Source: an uncultured Roseburia sp. (GTDB taxonomy: Bacteria > Bacillota > Clostridia > Lachnospirales > Lachnospiraceae). Taken from it: a DNA stretch of 64,000 nucleotides. This document shows, piece by piece, positions 23,683 through 32,945 of this stretch. Position numbers and translations under genes: made by a program. Each line of letters begins with the position of its first letter. The first letter of the stretch is position 1. The stretch lies in NCBI GenBank assembly GCA_944380515.1, contig CALWHT010000014.1, positions 1 through 64,000 of the forward strand. The letters are read 5' to 3'. Below the pieces are notes generated by a model. It searched no databases, had not been told where the DNA came from, and saw only the letters and a list, made by a program, of their open reading frames with translations.

Positions 23683-25770
23683 ATGGCGAAGTACCTTGTA
23701 ATCGTGGAATCACCGGCAAAAGTAAAAACAATCAAAAAATTTCTTGGAAAAAATTATGAGGTGGCGGCTTCCAATGGCCATGTCAGGGATTTGCCCAAAA
23801 GTCAGATGGGTATTGACGTGGAGCACGACTTTGAGCCCAAATACATTACCATTCGCGGCAAGGGAGATATTCTGGCAAAGTTGCGGAAGGAAGTAAAAAA
23901 GGCGGATAAGGTATATCTTGCAACGGACCCCGACCGCGAGGGTGAAGCGATTTCCTGGCATTTAAGCCAGGCGCTTAAGCTGGATGAAAAGAATACGCAG
24001 CGCATCAGCTTTAACGAAATCACCCAGAATGCCGTAAAGGCTTCCTTAAAGGAACCGAGGAAGATTGACATGAATCTGGTGGATGCCCAGCAGACCAGGA
24101 GAATTTTGGACCGCATGGTGGGCTATGAAATCAGCCCTCTCCTTTGGGCGAAGGTCAAGAGGGGATTGAGCGCCGGGAGAGTGCAGTCCGTGGCGTTGCG
24201 CATCATCTGTGACCGGGAGGAAGAGATCGCGGCCTTTATCCCCGAGGAATATTGGACGCTGGATGCCAGGCTTTCGGTAAAGGGACAGAAAAAGCCGCTG
24301 CCCGCAAAGTTCCACGGCGACGAGAACGGGAAAATCGCGATTTCCAATAAAGTGGAGGCGGACCGCATTATGGCGGAAATCCGCGGAGAGGAGTTTCGTG
24401 TACTGGAGGTAAAAAAGGGGGAGCGTGTAAAAAAAGCGCCGCTTCCTTTTACGACCAGTACCTTGCAGCAGGAGGCGTCCAAGGCGCTTAATTTCCCGAT
24501 TTCCAAAACGATGCGCATTGCGCAGCAGCTTTATGAGGGCGTGGATATTAAGGGCCAGGGAACCGTCGGACTGATTACCTATCTGAGAACGGACTCCGTC
24601 CGTATTTCCGAGGAAGCAGACGCACAGGCGAGAGAATATATCGGCGGAGCCTATGGGGAGAATTATGTGGCGAAACAGACGACAGCCAAAAAGGGCGGAG
24701 CAAAAATTCAGGATGCACATGAGGCCATCCGCCCATCGGATATCAACCGGACGCCGGTCATGGTAAAGGAATCGCTTTCCAGGGATCAGTTCCGTCTGTA
24801 TCAGCTTATCTGGAAGCGCTTTGCGGCCAGCAGGATGTCGGGGGCTGTTTATGAGACCACGAATGTAAAAATCGGCGCCGGAAAGTACCGTTTTACAGTG
24901 TCGGCCTCCAAGGTGGCATTTGATGGTTTTCTGTCCGTCTACAGCAGTGAGGAGGATGAGAAGGAAAAGGAGGGCGTGCTGCCCTGCTCCATTGATGAAA
25001 ATACAGAGCTCAGCTTAAAAGAGTTCGATGAAAAGCAGCATTTTACTCAGCCTCCGGCGCATTATACCGAGGCGTCCCTGGTAAAAACGCTCGAGGAACT
25101 TGGGATTGGACGGCCCAGTACTTATTCGCCCACCATTACAACACTGCTTGGAAGACGCTATATCGTAAAGGAGGCGAAAAACCTCTATGTGACAGAACTT
25201 GGGGAGGTTGTCAACCAAATTATGAAGGAATCCTTTCCGAGCATTGTGGACGAACACTTTACGGCAAATATGGAATCTCTCTTAGACAGCGTGGAGGAAG
25301 GAAAGGTAAACTGGAAGACCGTAGTGCGCAATTTTTATCCTGATTTGGATGCGGCGGTGAAGGCGGCGCAGAAGGATTTGGAAAAGGTAAAAATCGAGGA
25401 TGAGGTGTCTGACGTTATCTGTGATGTTTGCGGAAGGAATATGGTAGTCAAGTACGGGCCGCATGGGAAATTCCTTGCATGTCCCGGCTTCCCGGAATGC
25501 CGCAACACAAAGCCGTATCTGGAGAAAATCGGCGTTTCCTGCCCCAAATGCGGGAAAGAGATTGTCCTGCGCAAGACGAAAAAGGGCAGAAAGTATTACG
25601 GCTGTGAAAATAATCCGGAATGTGATTTTATGAGCTGGTCAAGGCCGGTGGCAAAAAAATGCCCTCAGTGCGGCGGATATATGGTTATTAAGGGAAATAA
25701 GCTTGTCTGCGCCGATGAGCAGTGCGGTTATGTTGAGGAACGCAAGAACACGGAAAAAGAATCCGAATAA
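23683..25770 (+). CDS. topA: DNA topoisomerase I
   Basis: A 695-residue type IA topoisomerase that relaxes negative supercoils. Toprim domain at the N-terminus (YLVIVESPAKVKTIKKFLG, TDPDREGEAI), catalytic Tyr300 in LITYLRTDSVRIS, and three C-terminal Cys4 zinc ribbons (CDVCGRN..CPGFPEC, CPKCGKE..CENNPEC, CPQCGGY..CADEQC). The gap to dprA is 27 nt with AAAGGAG. Confidence 0.96.
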   Translation: MAKYLVIVESPAKVKTIKKFLGKNYEVAASNGHVRDLPKSQMGIDVEHDFEPKYITIRGKGDILAKLRKEVKKADKVYLATDPDREGEAISWHLSQALKLDEKNTQRISFNEITQNAVKASLKEPRKIDMNLVDAQQTRRILDRMVGYEISPLLWAKVKRGLSAGRVQSVALRIICDREEEIAAFIPEEYWTLDARLSVKGQKKPLPAKFHGDENGKIAISNKVEADRIMAEIRGEEFRVLEVKKGERVKKAPLPFTTSTLQQEASKALNFPISKTMRIAQQLYEGVDIKGQGTVGLITYLRTDSVRISEEADAQAREYIGGAYGENYVAKQTTAKKGGAKIQDAHEAIRPSDINRTPVMVKESLSRDQFRLYQLIWKRFAASRMSGAVYETTNVKIGAGKYRFTVSASKVAFDGFLSVYSSEEDEKEKEGVLPCSIDENTELSLKEFDEKQHFTQPPAHYTEASLVKTLEELGIGRPSTYSPTITTLLGRRYIVKEAKNLYVTELGEVVNQIMKESFPSIVDEHFTANMESLLDSVEEGKVNWKTVVRNFYPDLDAAVKAAQKDLEKVKIEDEVSDVICDVCGRNMVVKYGPHGKFLACPGFPECRNTKPYLEKIGVSCPKCGKEIVLRKTKKGRKYYGCENNPECDFMSWSRPVAKKCPQCGGYMVIKGNKLVCADEQCGYVEERKNTEKESE

Positions 25771-25801
25771 TGAAATAATTTATAAAACTTGCGCCAGAAT
25801 A

Positions 25802-25830
25802 TTGAATTTTCAGAATTGAAGTGCTAAAAT
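25802..25830 (+). promoter_or_regulatory. codY promoter with CodY box
   Basis: TTGAAT (25802-25807) and TAAAAT (25825-25830), 17 bp apart. AATTTTCAGAATTGA (25805-25819) overlaps the -35 and spacer; it equals the first 11 positions of the CodY box AATTTTCWGAAAATT and departs in the last four. This suggests that CodY represses its own gene. Confidence 0.65.
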
Positions 25831-25875
25831 ATAAGACATCATAAGGAGAAGAACGGTTAGGTAGGAGGCACATGT

Positions 25876-26658
25876 ATGAGTGTTCAGTTACTGGACAAAA
25901 CAAGAAAAATAAACAAATTACTTCATAATAACAATTCGTCCAAGGTTGTGTTCAATGACATCTGTGATGTCTTAAAAGAGATTTTAAGCTCCAATATACT
26001 TGTTATCAGCAAAAAAGGAAAGGTGCTGGGAACCGGTCTGAGTGAGGGAGTGGAGGAAATCAGGGAACTGATTGTGGACGAAGTGGGAGGATTTATCGAT
26101 CCGCTGTTAAATGAACGGTTGCTCGGTATTCTTTCCACAAAAGAGAACGTTAATCTGGAGACTCTTGGATTTGTGGATGATGTCAAAAAGTATACGGCAA
26201 TCATTACTCCGATTGATATCGCGGGAGAACGGCTTGGCACACTTTTTGTTTATCGCGAGAACGATCAGTATGATATAGATGACATCATTTTAAGCGAGTA
26301 CGGGACAACCGTGGTGGGGCTGGAGATGATGCGTTCTGTCAATGAGGAGAATGCAGAGGAGACCAGAAAGGTGCAGATTGTGAAATCGGCAATCAGTACG
26401 CTTTCTTTTTCCGAGCTGGAAGCGATTACACATATTTTTGATGAGATGGACGGAAAGGAAGGCATCCTTGTTGCCAGCAAGATTGCCGACCGTGTCGGGA
26501 TTACGCGCTCAGTGATTGTCAATGCACTGCGTAAATTTGAGAGCGCCGGTGTTATTGAGTCACGTTCTTCAGGGATGAAGGGAACCTATATCAAAGTATT
26601 AAATGATGTGGTGTTTGATGAACTGGATAAAATTAAAAAACAAAATCAAAAAAAATAG
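25876..26658 (+). CDS. codY: GTP-sensing global repressor CodY
   Basis: A 260-residue regulator that responds to branched-chain amino acids and GTP and controls metabolism, motility and sporulation in Firmicutes. N-terminal GAF-like domain (about 1-150; LLDKTRKINKLL, AIITPIDIAGERLGTLFVYR), linker helix, and C-terminal winged helix (about 200-258; VASKIADRVGITRSVIVNAL). SD is GGAGG. It lies directly before the flagellar operon, as in Bacillus, where CodY also represses fla/che. Confidence 0.96.
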   Translation: MSVQLLDKTRKINKLLHNNNSSKVVFNDICDVLKEILSSNILVISKKGKVLGTGLSEGVEEIRELIVDEVGGFIDPLLNERLLGILSTKENVNLETLGFVDDVKKYTAIITPIDIAGERLGTLFVYRENDQYDIDDIILSEYGTTVVGLEMMRSVNEENAEETRKVQIVKSAISTLSFSELEAITHIFDEMDGKEGILVASKIADRVGITRSVIVNALRKFESAGVIESRSSGMKGTYIKVLNDVVFDELDKIKKQNQKK

Positions 26659-26673
26659 CATAATGTCTGACAG

Positions 26674-26713
26674 AAAAGGAATTACGGATAATAAGGCCGT
26701 GATTCCTTTTTTC
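26674..26713 (+). terminator. Intrinsic terminator after codY
   Basis: AAAAGGAAT with ACGG (26674-26687) pairs with CCGT and ATTCCTTTT (26697-26710), followed by more T. It separates codY from the flagellar operon. Confidence 0.8.
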
Positions 26714-26759
26714 GATATGGGAAATAAGTACCGATTGAACCGCAGATATAGTGTTTGAA

Positions 26760-26831
26760 CTGACAAAAATGTACAAGATGTGTACAAAAATCCGAAAAAA
26801 CACTTGTGTTTTTCGGGATATATTTTATAAT
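26760..26831 (+). promoter_or_regulatory. Promoter region of the fla/che operon
   Basis: Two SigA-like promoters are visible: CTGACA (26760-26765)-17 bp-TACAAA (26783-26788) and TTGTGT (26804-26809)-16 bp-TATAAT (26826-26831). Two TGTACA palindromes (26770-26775 and 26781-26786) lie 11 bp apart within the first, and an inverted repeat CCGAAAAAACAC/GTGTTTTTCGG (26792-26816, one bulged A) covers the -35 of the second. No SigD consensus is present. These are candidate operators for an unidentified regulator. Confidence 0.55.
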
Positions 26832-26877
26832 AAAATAAGGTTACTGTAGAATAATGGCGTTTGGAAGGAGAGATCGA

Positions 26878-27273
26878 ATGATTACCACGAATGCATTTAA
26901 TTATATTAATGTACTCGATAAAGCCGCTGACGCGAGCTGGCTGAGGGAAAATGCAATTACGAATAATATCGCGAATATTGATACGCCGGGTTATAAGAGG
27001 CAGGATGTTGATTTCGAGAGTGTGCTGGAAAAGGAACTCGGGTCTTCGCGCTATACCAGCTTAGATAAGCAGATCAGAGAGCTGAACACGGATTTGAGCG
27101 GGCTTAATGTATCGACCTACACGGATTCTGCCAATTACTCTTACCGTTTGGACGGAAATAATGTGGATGAGAATACAGAGGCTGCCGAACTTGCATCTGA
27201 GACACTTCGGTATCAGTTCCTGACGGATGCGATTTCGGGCGGATTTACGAGGATACAGACTGTATTGAAATAA
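26878..27273 (+). CDS. flgB: Flagellar basal-body rod protein FlgB
   Basis: A 131-residue proximal rod subunit exported by the flagellar type III system. It shows the rod-protein N-terminal signature ENAITNNIANIDTPGYKRQDVDF and a C-terminal helix (LASETLRYQFLTDAISGGFTRIQTVL). The ATG at 26878 follows AAGGAG; an in-frame start at 26854 lacks a good site. First gene of the long fla/che operon, 12 nt before flgC. Confidence 0.95.
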   Translation: MITTNAFNYINVLDKAADASWLRENAITNNIANIDTPGYKRQDVDFESVLEKELGSSRYTSLDKQIRELNTDLSGLNVSTYTDSANYSYRLDGNNVDENTEAAELASETLRYQFLTDAISGGFTRIQTVLK

Positions 27274-27284
27274 GGAGGTTTTTT

Positions 27285-27725
27285 ATGGGATTATTTCAGG
27301 CGTTTGACATCAGTGCAAGCGGAATGACCGCAGAGCGGTTTCGAATGGATATTATCGCGCAGAACATTGCAAATGTGAATACGACGAGGACAGAGGATGG
27401 TACGCCGTACCGCAGGAAAATTGTGACATTTGCGGAAAAGACGCTGACGCCCTTTTCACAGTATTATGAGACGGCACGTGCCAGAGCTGTGGGCAACGGT
27501 GTAAAGGTAACCTCCGTGTCGGAGGATACCGAGACGGATTTCAGGATGGAATATGATCCTTCCCACCCGGACGCGGACGAGAACGGATATGTTTATTATC
27601 CCAATGTCAATACTGTGACCGAGATGACGAACCTGATTGATACGACAAGAGCGTACGAGGCAAATACGACAGCGTTTGAAGCCACCAAATCAATGGCGCA
27701 GGCGGCATTAAACATCGGACAATAA
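27285..27725 (+). CDS. flgC: Flagellar basal-body rod protein FlgC
   Basis: A 146-residue proximal rod subunit. The signature AQNIANVNTTRTEDGTPYRRK and the C-terminal MTNLIDTTRAYEANTTAFEATK helix are typical of FlgC, as is the DPSHPDADENGYVYYPNVN segment. SD AAGGAGG lies 7 nt before the ATG. Confidence 0.96.
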   Translation: MGLFQAFDISASGMTAERFRMDIIAQNIANVNTTRTEDGTPYRRKIVTFAEKTLTPFSQYYETARARAVGNGVKVTSVSEDTETDFRMEYDPSHPDADENGYVYYPNVNTVTEMTNLIDTTRAYEANTTAFEATKSMAQAALNIGQ

Positions 27726-27738
27726 CGGGAGGTAGCAT

Positions 27739-28050
27739 ATGGATATTACGTCATTTACAGGCATTACATCGGAATATATCAATGCGTTTGCCGAAAACAA
27801 CCGGCTGGTGGATGTGTCGGATCAGAGCTTTCAGTCGGTGCTTGATTCCGCAATGAATATGCTCAATGAGACAAATCAGCTTCAGGCAGACGCGAGCGCA
27901 GCGACGATGGAATTTGTGCTTGGGAAGGCGGACAATCCGCATGATATGCAGATTGCGGGAGAGAAAGCACTGACGGCGCTGCAATATACCACGGCTGTAA
28001 GGGATAAGCTGTTGGAAGCATATAAGGAAATTATGAATATGCAAATCTAA
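27739..28050 (+). CDS. fliE: Flagellar hook-basal body protein FliE
   Basis: A 103-residue protein that joins the MS ring to the rod. The C-terminal half has the FliE pattern VLGKADNPHDMQIAGEKALTALQYTTAVRDKLLEAYKEIMNMQI in parts (NPHDMQIAGEKA, AYKEIMNMQI). SD GGGAGG. It is placed between flgC and fliF as in most Firmicutes. Confidence 0.95.
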   Translation: MDITSFTGITSEYINAFAENNRLVDVSDQSFQSVLDSAMNMLNETNQLQADASAATMEFVLGKADNPHDMQIAGEKALTALQYTTAVRDKLLEAYKEIMNMQI

Positions 28051-28068
28051 TGAATGGAGTCAAATAAG

Positions 28069-29667
28069 ATGCCGGAACAATTGCAAAAGATAGGAAATCA
28101 GATACTGGAATGGTGGAAAAAGTTTAATACAAAACAGAAAGCACTGTTAATCAGTATAGCAGCTACGATTATTTTAGCGCTGGCGATTCTTGCGTTTGTT
28201 GTCAGCAGACCGACGATGGTGACGTTGATCCAGTGCGCCACGACAGCACAGTCGGGAGAGGTAAAAAGCCTTCTGGATGACGAGGGTATTGCGTATGAGC
28301 TTTCTCAGGACGGACTGACTTTTTCCGTGGATGCCAAGGATGAGGCGACGGCCTCCATTCTGCTCGGAGAAAATGATATTCCTACGGAAGGGTTTGACAT
28401 ATCAAATGTATTTGACGGCGGTTTCAGCTCCACGGAGGCGGATAAGACAAAACGCTATAAGCTGTATTTGGAGGAGCATTTCGCGGAGCAGCTGGAAACG
28501 CTCTCGAACGTGGAGGCTGCTTCCGTAACGCTTGATATTCCGAATGACGACGGGACGATTCTGGCACGTGACGAAGATTCCTATGCGGCGGTTATTTTGT
28601 CGCTGAAGGAAGAAATGGACGAGGATCAGGCGGCAGGAATCGCAAAATACATAGCGACGCAGCTCGGTAATGACGATACCAATAACGTTCTCATACTGGA
28701 CTCTAACTCCAATGTCCTGTTTTCCGGCGGAGAATCCGATACCGCGGTCGGAACGGCAAACAGCCAGCTTTCCGTAAAGGCAAAGGCGGAAAGTCAGATA
28801 AAGAGCAAGGTCAAGGATGTGATGGTAGGATCCTCTCTGTTCGATCATGTAGAGGTGGCGCCGGAGCTTGTGATGGATTTTGACCAGTCCAGCGAGGCCG
28901 TGCATGAGTATTATGCGCCGGACGGCCAGACAAACGGTATGATTGGAAGTATCAGCGAATATGAGTCGAATGCCGTTGGAGGAACCGCTGCTACGCCGGG
29001 AACGGATGCCAATGACGATACGACCTATGTGATAGAGGATGACAATTATACGGAGAGCACGGTCACGGACACGACGACGAATTACCAGAACAACGAGCGG
29101 ATTACACAGCGCACGTCAAACGGGGGAACCGTAAATTACGATGATTCGTCGATTTCTGTGGTCGCGACCAGTTATGTGATTTACAGTGAGGATGCTCTGC
29201 GGGCATCCGGCGCTCTGGATAATATGACCTTTGAAGAGTACATTGCAGCGAACAGTACGCCGACCAGAACGACGGTAGATCAGGAATATTATACGATGAT
29301 AGCCAATGCAACCGGCCTGACGGAGGATAATATCACAATCATTGCGCAGGAGGAACCGATCTTTCAGTATTCTTCAAGCGGAAGAAGCGTTTCGGATTAT
29401 GTGCAGATTGCACTTGTGGTGTTAATCCTTGCACTTTTGGGTTATGTGGTGTTCCGCAGTACCAGAAGGGACAAGGCAGCCAATATGGAGCCGGAGCTTT
29501 CTGTGGAGAGCCTGCTCGAGTCCACGAAGGAGTCTCAGGAGGAGATGGCGGATATCGGTTATAATGAAAAATCAGAGACAAGGATTCTGATTGAAAAATT
29601 CGTGGAAGAAAATCCGGAAGCGGCAGCGTCATTATTGCGCAACTGGTTAAATGAGGAGTGGGAATAG
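28069..29667 (+). CDS. fliF: Flagellar MS-ring protein FliF
   Basis: A 532-residue protein that forms the membrane ring of the basal body. TM1 at about 27-45, ring-building motifs of the periplasmic part (about 50-430, including YKLYLEEHFAEQLETL and SVTLDIP), TM2 at about 440-460 and a C-terminal FliG-binding tail ending SLLRNWLNEEWE. An ATG at 28054 is also in frame, but its region serves as the ribosome binding site (GGAG) for ATG 28069, which is preferred. Confidence 0.94.
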   Translation: MPEQLQKIGNQILEWWKKFNTKQKALLISIAATIILALAILAFVVSRPTMVTLIQCATTAQSGEVKSLLDDEGIAYELSQDGLTFSVDAKDEATASILLGENDIPTEGFDISNVFDGGFSSTEADKTKRYKLYLEEHFAEQLETLSNVEAASVTLDIPNDDGTILARDEDSYAAVILSLKEEMDEDQAAGIAKYIATQLGNDDTNNVLILDSNSNVLFSGGESDTAVGTANSQLSVKAKAESQIKSKVKDVMVGSSLFDHVEVAPELVMDFDQSSEAVHEYYAPDGQTNGMIGSISEYESNAVGGTAATPGTDANDDTTYVIEDDNYTESTVTDTTTNYQNNERITQRTSNGGTVNYDDSSISVVATSYVIYSEDALRASGALDNMTFEEYIAANSTPTRTTVDQEYYTMIANATGLTEDNITIIAQEEPIFQYSSSGRSVSDYVQIALVVLILALLGYVVFRSTRRDKAANMEPELSVESLLESTKESQEEMADIGYNEKSETRILIEKFVEENPEAAASLLRNWLNEEWE

Positions 29668-29670
29668 TTT

Positions 29671-30681
29671 ATGGCGACTACAGATGAACTGAGTGGAGTG
29701 CGAAAAGCGGCGATTTTGCTGATTGCGCTTGGACCGGAGAGGTCTGCGGAGATATTTAAGCATCTGAAAGAGGAAGAAATTGAGGAATTGACGCTGGAAA
29801 TTGCGAATACAAGGAGTGTGTCCCCGCAGGTAAAAGAAGATGTGCTGAATGAATTTTATCAGATTTGCCTGGCCCAGAAATATATTGCGGAGGGCGGTAT
29901 CGGTTATGCGAAGGAGCTTCTGGATAAGGCGCTTGGCACCGAGAAAGCTCAGGAGGTTATCACAAAGCTTACGGCTTCGCTTCAGGTTCGTCCGTTCGAG
30001 TTTGTGAGAAAGACCGACCCGAGCCAGCTTTTGAACTTTATACAGGATGAACACCCGCAGACAATCGCAATGATTTTATCTTATCTGACATCGTCGCAGG
30101 CGGCACTGGTCATTGGAGCGCTGCCGCCGGAAAAGCAGGCGGATGTCGCAAAACGTATCGCTATGATGGACCGGACATCGCCGGATGTTATCAAAGAGGT
30201 GGAGCGTGTGCTTGAACGTAAGCTTTCATCGCTGGTCAATCAGGATTACACGATTGTCGGCGGTGTGGATGCAATCGTAAATATTTTAAATACCGTAGAC
30301 CGCTCTACGGAAAAGCATATTATGGAATCTCTCGAAATCGAGGAACCGGAGCTTGCAGACGAAATCCGCAAGAAGATGTTTGTATTCGAGGATATTTTGC
30401 TGCTTGACGACAGGGCAATCCAGAGGGTGCTGCGTGATGTGGATAATGCGGATCTCGGCGTTGCATTAAAGGGTGCCAATGAGGAAGTACAGAACGTTAT
30501 CTTTAAAAATATGTCAAAGCGTCTTTCTGCGATGATAAAAGAAGATATGGAATTTATGGGGCCTGTCCGCATGAAGGATGTGGAGGAAGCTCAGCAGAAA
30601 ATTGTAAGTGTGATACGTAAGCTGGAGGATTCGGGAGAAATCGTTATTTCCAGAGGCGGAGGTGACGAGATCGTTGTCTAA
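29671..30681 (+). CDS. fliG: Flagellar motor switch protein FliG
   Basis: A 336-residue C-ring protein that touches the stator and sets direction of rotation. N-terminal FliF-binding domain (GVRKAAILLIALGPERSAEIFKHL), middle domain with the EHPQTIA motif (DEHPQTIAMILSYL) and C-terminal torque domain with charged helix (DDRAIQRVLRDVDNADLGVALKG in parts). Length is typical. Confidence 0.96.
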   Translation: MATTDELSGVRKAAILLIALGPERSAEIFKHLKEEEIEELTLEIANTRSVSPQVKEDVLNEFYQICLAQKYIAEGGIGYAKELLDKALGTEKAQEVITKLTASLQVRPFEFVRKTDPSQLLNFIQDEHPQTIAMILSYLTSSQAALVIGALPPEKQADVAKRIAMMDRTSPDVIKEVERVLERKLSSLVNQDYTIVGGVDAIVNILNTVDRSTEKHIMESLEIEEPELADEIRKKMFVFEDILLLDDRAIQRVLRDVDNADLGVALKGANEEVQNVIFKNMSKRLSAMIKEDMEFMGPVRMKDVEEAQQKIVSVIRKLEDSGEIVISRGGGDEIVV

Positions 30682-31471
30682 TCTATACAAACAGTGGTTT
30701 GTTCATACGGAAAATCAAAATACAAGGGTTATCAACTCTGACGCTCTGATAGGAGAGTATTTTGGCAAAGGCGCGCAGAGAGGACCGAAAATTATCGGTA
30801 CGGAAAGCCCTGCGGAAGGAGCGGCGGAGCAGGAAGCTATCGCTGCTCAGACGGAGCAGGGCGAAAAAACGGTAACCGCCGCATATGAAGAAGCGGAAAA
30901 AATTCTGGCAGAGGCCAGGGAGCATGCCGATCGTCTGATCGCAGAAGCGCAGTCGAAGGCAGAGCAAATCCGCGAGGAAGCAAAGCAGCAGGGAATAGAG
31001 GAAGGTCAGACATGGCTTGAACAGGAGGCCGCGGACAGAAAGGAACAGCTTGAAGAGGAATACCGCGGCAGAGAAGAACAGCAAAAAGCTTCCTATCAGG
31101 AAAAGCAGAAACATATGGAGAGCGACCTGGTGGATGTGATCCTGGAAGTCTTTAACAAAGTTTTCCATATACAGTTTGACAATAAAAAAGAAATCTTGCT
31201 GCATCTGATTGACAATGCAATTTTAAATATTGAAGGGGAAAAGCAATTCCGTATTAAGGTAGCAGAGAGCAACGTGCAGTTTCTGGAGAATCATAAAGAC
31301 GACATTCTTGACCGTGTCGGACACGACATAGAGCTGGAATTTGTGTCGGATACCACAATGGACGGAAACAACTGCGTCATCGAGACGGATTCCGGTGTGT
31401 TTGACTGCAGTCTGGGCGTACAGCTTGAGAATCTGATTAAGGATATCCGGTCATTGAGTTTGCAGGGATAA
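30674..31471 (+). CDS. fliH: Flagellar assembly protein FliH
   Basis: A 265-residue regulator of the export ATPase FliI. A long Glu/Ala/Gln-rich coiled coil (about 50-150, EEAEKILAEAREHADRLIAE) precedes a FliH/HrpE-type C-terminal domain. The TTG at 30674 is chosen because GGAGGTGA stands 8 nt before it; the GTG at 30662 lies inside that site. It overlaps the end of fliG by 8 nt. Confidence 0.9.
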   Translation: MSNLYKQWFVHTENQNTRVINSDALIGEYFGKGAQRGPKIIGTESPAEGAAEQEAIAAQTEQGEKTVTAAYEEAEKILAEAREHADRLIAEAQSKAEQIREEAKQQGIEEGQTWLEQEAADRKEQLEEEYRGREEQQKASYQEKQKHMESDLVDVILEVFNKVFHIQFDNKKEILLHLIDNAILNIEGEKQFRIKVAESNVQFLENHKDDILDRVGHDIELEFVSDTTMDGNNCVIETDSGVFDCSLGVQLENLIKDIRSLSLQG

Positions 31472-31490
31472 GAGAGTGTAAAAGATTAAT

Positions 31491-32801
31491 ATGGCACATA
31501 CATTTGACAAATATCTCCAGCTTGCCGAGCGGACCTATTTTAACCGTCTCGGCAAGGTGGTAAAGATTGTCGGTCTTACGATTGAATCTGTGGGACCGGA
31601 TGCAAAACTGAATGATTTATGCCGCATTGTCATAGACAGGGATAAGGGAAGTTCCGTGATGGCGGAGGTTGTCGGGTTCCGTGATAAAAGGCTGCTTTTG
31701 ATGCCGTTTGACAATGTTGAGGGAATCGGGGTCGGCTGCGTTGTGGAAAATACGAACCACCCGCTTTCCGTTCCGGTGGGTGACGGACTATTGGGACATA
31801 CCTTGGACGGAATCGGGAGACCGACGGACGTTGCCGAATTGAAACTGAAGTATGAATATCCGGTGGAAGCTCAGCCGCCGGATCCGATGTCCCGTAAGAT
31901 TATTGACGAGGTGCTTCCGCTCGGTGTTAAGGCGGTGGACGGTTTGATTACCGTCGGAAAAGGACAGCGAATCGGTATTTTTGCCGGTTCCGGTGTTGGA
32001 AAAAGCACACTGCTCGGTATGTTTGCCAGAAATACGAAGGCGGATGTAAACGTTATCGCGCTGATTGGCGAGCGGGGCAGGGAGGTTCGGGAATTTGTAG
32101 AGAGAGACCTCGGCGAGGAAGGAATGAAGCGCTCGGTGGTGGTGGTAGCCACTTCGGATAAGCCGGCGCTGATTCGAAATAAAGCCGCAAAAACGGCGAC
32201 CGCCATCGCGGAGTATTTCCGCGACCAGGGGAAGGACGTACTGCTGATGATGGATTCACTGACACGTTTTTCCATGGCGCAGCGGGAGATTGGGCTTGCC
32301 TCCGGGGAGCCGCCCGTGACAAGGGGCTACCCGCCCAGCGTTTATTCGGAGATGCCGAAGCTTCTGGAGCGTGCGGGAACCTCACAGCGGGGTTCCATAA
32401 CCGGTCTGTACACGGTATTGGTGGACGGCGATGATTTCAACGAGCCGATTACCGATACGGCGCGAAGCATTCTGGATGGTCATATTATGCTGTCGAGAAA
32501 GCTTGGGCATAAAAATCACTATCCGGCAATAGATATTTTACAGAGTATTTCCCGTGTCATGAGCTCTATCGCCACAAGCGAGCATAAGGAGTACGCAGGG
32601 AAGCTGAAGAATGTTCTGGCGACCTACACAGAGGCGGAGGATTTGATTAATATCGGAGCCTACAAGAAAGGAACGAACCGCGAAATCGACTATGCAATTC
32701 AGAAAATCGATGCGGTAAATGAATTTCTTATGCAAAAAACCGATGAGAAGTTTGACTTTGACGAGGAAATTGAGCTGCTGCGGAAGCTGTTTGAAAATTA
32801 G
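31491..32801 (+). CDS. fliI: Flagellar export ATPase FliI
   Basis: A 436-residue F1-beta-like ATPase that powers release and unfolding of export substrates. Walker A GSGVGKS (166-172), Walker B LLMMDS, and the GEPPVTRGYPPSVYSEMPKL region with the catalytic Glu neighbourhood (IGERGREVREFVE) are present. Followed by an unusual palindromic repeat before fliJ. Confidence 0.96.
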   Translation: MAHTFDKYLQLAERTYFNRLGKVVKIVGLTIESVGPDAKLNDLCRIVIDRDKGSSVMAEVVGFRDKRLLLMPFDNVEGIGVGCVVENTNHPLSVPVGDGLLGHTLDGIGRPTDVAELKLKYEYPVEAQPPDPMSRKIIDEVLPLGVKAVDGLITVGKGQRIGIFAGSGVGKSTLLGMFARNTKADVNVIALIGERGREVREFVERDLGEEGMKRSVVVVATSDKPALIRNKAAKTATAIAEYFRDQGKDVLLMMDSLTRFSMAQREIGLASGEPPVTRGYPPSVYSEMPKLLERAGTSQRGSITGLYTVLVDGDDFNEPITDTARSILDGHIMLSRKLGHKNHYPAIDILQSISRVMSSIATSEHKEYAGKLKNVLATYTEAEDLINIGAYKKGTNREIDYAIQKIDAVNEFLMQKTDEKFDFDEEIELLRKLFEN

Positions 32802-32809
32802 GGGGGCTA

Positions 32810-32932
32810 ATGTAAAAAATAAGCTCGATAGCTTATTTTTTACATGGCTATTTGTGCCGGAGCGTCACAAATATGCCCTGATGGCAGATGCAAATTTGAA
32901 ATTTGCATCGCCTATCGCGTAAAACGCTCTGG
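32810..32932. repeat. Palindromic repeat pair between fliI and fliJ
   Basis: A perfect 16-bp inverted repeat (32810-32825 with 32830-32845, loop CGAT; arms ATGTAAAAAATAAGCT) is followed by a 76-bp element whose ends CCGGAGCGT (32857-32865) and ACGCTCTGG (32924-32932) pair and enclose two hairpins, TGCC/GGCA (32874-32886) and GATGCAAATTT/AAATTTGCATC (32887-32909). Elsewhere the operon is compact, so this 144-bp gap stands out. It may be a MITE-like insertion, an RNA processing site or a partial terminator. Confidence 0.6.
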
Positions 32933-32945
32933 AATGAGGAGTAAT

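Noticed and set aside
32857-32932. tRNA-like gene of 76 nt
   Set aside because: The length and outer stem suggest a tRNA, but there is no TTCAA arm, anticodon stem or CCA context.
32844-32945. Start of fliJ upstream of 32946
   Set aside because: The extension reads through the palindromic repeat; FliJ proteins begin with KFRYRMQ-like sequence and GAGGAG precedes ATG 32946.
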